64,000 bases of DNA, taken from assembly GCF_014204755.1 (NCBI RefSeq), contig NZ_JACHLZ010000001.1, forward strand, positions 868,001 through 932,000, read 5' to 3'. Below the pieces are notes generated by a model, which was not told the origin of the DNA, searched no databases, and worked only from the letters and a program-made list of their open reading frames with translations. Source of the DNA: Brachybacterium aquaticum. Lineage in GTDB: Bacteria; Actinomycetota; Actinomycetes; Actinomycetales; Dermabacteraceae. A program made the translations under genes and the position numbers. Below, one piece after another: positions 63,101 through 64,000 of this stretch (within the stretch, counting starts at the first letter, position 1; each line of letters starts with the position of its first letter).

Positions 63101-64000
63101 GCACTTCCGCGTCGTGGACGACAAGGGGCGCCAGGTCGGCACCGGCGATGACCTCGAGGCGCTGAAGCAGCGCCTGAAGAAGCGGGTGGACGCCTCGGTC
63201 TCCTCCCAGTCCGAGGACCTCACCCGCCGCGACCTGCCCACCTTCCCGGACGCCGGCGTGCCCGCCGTCCACGAGTCCACCGTCGGCGGGCTGAAGGTCA
63301 CCGGCTATCCCGCGCTCGTCGCGCGCCGCGAGGCCGACGGCCGCCTGCAGCAGGTGGACCTCGCGGTCCTCGCCACCGCCGATGAGCAGGCCCTCGCCCA
63401 CCGCGAGGGCGTCATCGCCATGCTCGACCGCGACCTCGGCACCGACCTCTCCGGGGTGCTGAACTCCCTGCCGAACCCCACCAAGCTCGCCGTGTCCACC
63501 TCCGAGTACGGCTCCACCGCCGCGCTGCTGGCCGACGCGTCCCGCGCCGCGACCGTGCACCTCGCCGGCACCGCGCAAATCCGCACCCGCGCCGAGTACG
63601 ACGAGCTGCTGGCCACCGCGCGCGCACGGCACGACGAGCTCGCCGCCCAGGCGGTCAAGGACGCGGCGGCCGCGCTCGCCGTCGGCACCCGCCTGCACAA
63701 GGAGCTCTCCCGCGCCACCTCCCTCGCGGTCCTCTCCCACCTCACCCAGATCCGCGAGCATGCGAGCGCCCTGCTGGCCGACGGATTCATCTCCCGCACG
63801 GGACTGGACCACCTCGCGGACCTGCGCCGCTACCTCGAGGCGGACCGGATCCGGCTGGAGAAGCTGCCGGAGAACCCGCGCCGCGACGAGCAGCTCGCCT
63901 GGCAGATCCGCGACCTCGAGCAGTTCTGGGCCGCGCAGAAGGGAAAGCTCTCCGCCCGCCGCCGCACGGAGCCGGACGTCGCCGAGATCGGCTGGCTCCT
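60168..64000 (+). CDS. hrpA: HrpA-type DEAH-box RNA helicase, partial
   Basis: ATP-dependent RNA helicase running off the window (1277 residues visible). Walker A GATGSGKTTQIPK, motif II DEAH in IIIDEAHERSLN, motif III SAT, motif V ILSTNVAETSLTVPG and motif VI QRSGRSGR; then HA2/OB-fold regions and the long HrpA-specific C-terminal domain (SYSFGEVGAKGADGVTATIP). In E. coli HrpA resolves stalled ribosomes; the role here is presumed similar. ATG at 60168. Length beyond 1270 fits full-length actinobacterial HrpA (about 1300). Confidence 0.94.
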   Translation, partial: MTTPSSTPDPAAPQSEPAPDAPAPDAPVGPRIAYPADLPVSQRREDIQEALREHQVVVIAGATGSGKTTQIPKMLLELGYGQGGKLIGHTQPRRIAARSVAQRIASELGERLGEGTVGYQVRFTKETSRGTRLKLMTDGILLAEIGRDRLLTRYDAIIIDEAHERSLNIDVILGYLRQILPQRPDLKVVITSATIDPERFAAHFATRLPSGEEEPAPIIEVSGRTFPVEIRYRPLVLEPEVEEDDELEDIHSIERDLTQAITDAVDELAAEGPGDMLVFLPGEREIREISDALTAHLERGTRGRGALPVEVLPLFGRLSAQDQQKIFSPPKAGTYRRIILSTNVAETSLTVPGITYVIDSGLARISRYSQRTKVQRLPIEPISQASANQRSGRSGRTHPGIAIRLYSEEDFEGRPEFTEPEILRTSLASVVLLMTSLGLGDVESFPFVEPPASRAITDGVRLLDELGAIEDAPREPGGRRLTRVGRTLARFPLDPRMARMLIEAHRLGALREVLIIVAALSIQDPRERPLGQEQQAREKHKRFEDETSDFLAYLNLWRHLQARRKELSSSAFRREVRAEHLHYLRIREWWDLHAQLRDMAKDAGLSANDNEATPQAIHQSLLAGLLSHVGLQDDRTREYAGARGARFMLWPGSALAKKRPDYVMVGELVETSRLWGRTAARIDPAWAEETGAHVVKRTYTEPHWSSKRASAMAHEKVTLYGVPIVADRVVGYGRIDPEAARDTFIQHALIEGDWRSRHHFFRDNRALITELEELEAKTRRRDLLISDEQLFRFYDERIPKHVVSGRHFDSWWKTQRHETPDLLTLTEKDLLAADESVTEAIGADFPDTWVQGDLTLPLSYSFGEVGAKGADGVTATIPLAVLNRVAPRGFDWLVPGMREELVTELIRSLPKPIRRHLVPAPERAKAVAATLHDDDPDQGESFLEAVADELVALPGVPQDLPLYGPEFDLAKLPAHLRMHFRVVDDKGRQVGTGDDLEALKQRLKKRVDASVSSQSEDLTRRDLPTFPDAGVPAVHESTVGGLKVTGYPALVARREADGRLQQVDLAVLATADEQALAHREGVIAMLDRDLGTDLSGVLNSLPNPTKLAVSTSEYGSTAALLADASRAATVHLAGTAQIRTRAEYDELLATARARHDELAAQAVKDAAAALAVGTRLHKELSRATSLAVLSHLTQIREHASALLADGFISRTGLDHLADLRRYLEADRIRLEKLPENPRRDEQLAWQIRDLEQFWAAQKGKLSARRRTEPDVAEIGWL

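Overview
The window is high-GC DNA with short intergenic gaps, frequent ATGA-type gene overlaps and an actinobacterial gene set: mtrA-mtrB-lpqB, comF-like, hpf, secA, WhiB1, an Rv3235-family gene, a PdtaS-like kinase, ftsE-ftsX and a tmRNA whose tag ends in FALAA. A Micrococcales-type actinobacterium (Brachybacterium/Dermabacteraceae-like) is my best inference. No species is claimed.

Layout. 1-13.8 kb: a cell-envelope and housekeeping block (membrane protein, MtrAB-LpqB, ComF-like, HPF, YcaQ-like glycosylase, SecA, Rv3235-like and LysM proteins). 13.9-18.9 kb: a small HTH protein, the CpaB/CpaE-like part of a Tad pilus system, two DUF proteins and a PdtaS-like kinase. 19-27.8 kb: whiB1, a FtsX/MacB-type ABC exporter with a histidine kinase/response regulator pair, a YedK/HMCES protein and a YihY/BrkB membrane protein. 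28-42.3 kb: the main Tad pilus operon. Its ATPase gene tadA is split by a 9.35-kb integrated element (28278-37631). 42.4-47.6 kb: a self-contained tartrate/dicarboxylate module (LysR regulator, tartrate dehydrogenase, SLC13 transporter, glycerate kinase). 47.6-54.3 kb: prfB, ftsE, ftsX, an M23 peptidoglycan hydrolase, smpB, ssrA (tmRNA). 54.3-64 kb: a GH3 glycosidase, an IS110-family insertion sequence, an APH-type kinase, a frameshifted gene and an HrpA-type helicase that runs off the end.

The most interesting region is the 9.35-kb element. It carries a large serine integrase beside attR, a translationally coupled leftward operon with a primase-helicase fusion, a WhiB-like regulator, an HK97-fold capsid protein, a scaffold-like protein and a head-tail connector, a second primase-polymerase, and one oppositely oriented membrane-anchored cargo gene beside attL. 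I see no portal, terminase, protease, tail or lysis genes. The plan resembles the small mycobacterial element phiRv1 and capsid-bearing phage satellites. Recombination at the shared GCC core would rejoin tadA exactly in frame (1227 nt, 408 aa), so the element could act as a reversible on/off switch for the pilus.

Other points: a candidate bridge RNA of the IS110 element with guide-like matches to the element end, two identical-arm LysR boxes tying the tartrate module together, a 20-bp palindrome that may link the LuxR-type regulator to the ABC exporter, and degenerate tandem repeats that recur next to stop codons.
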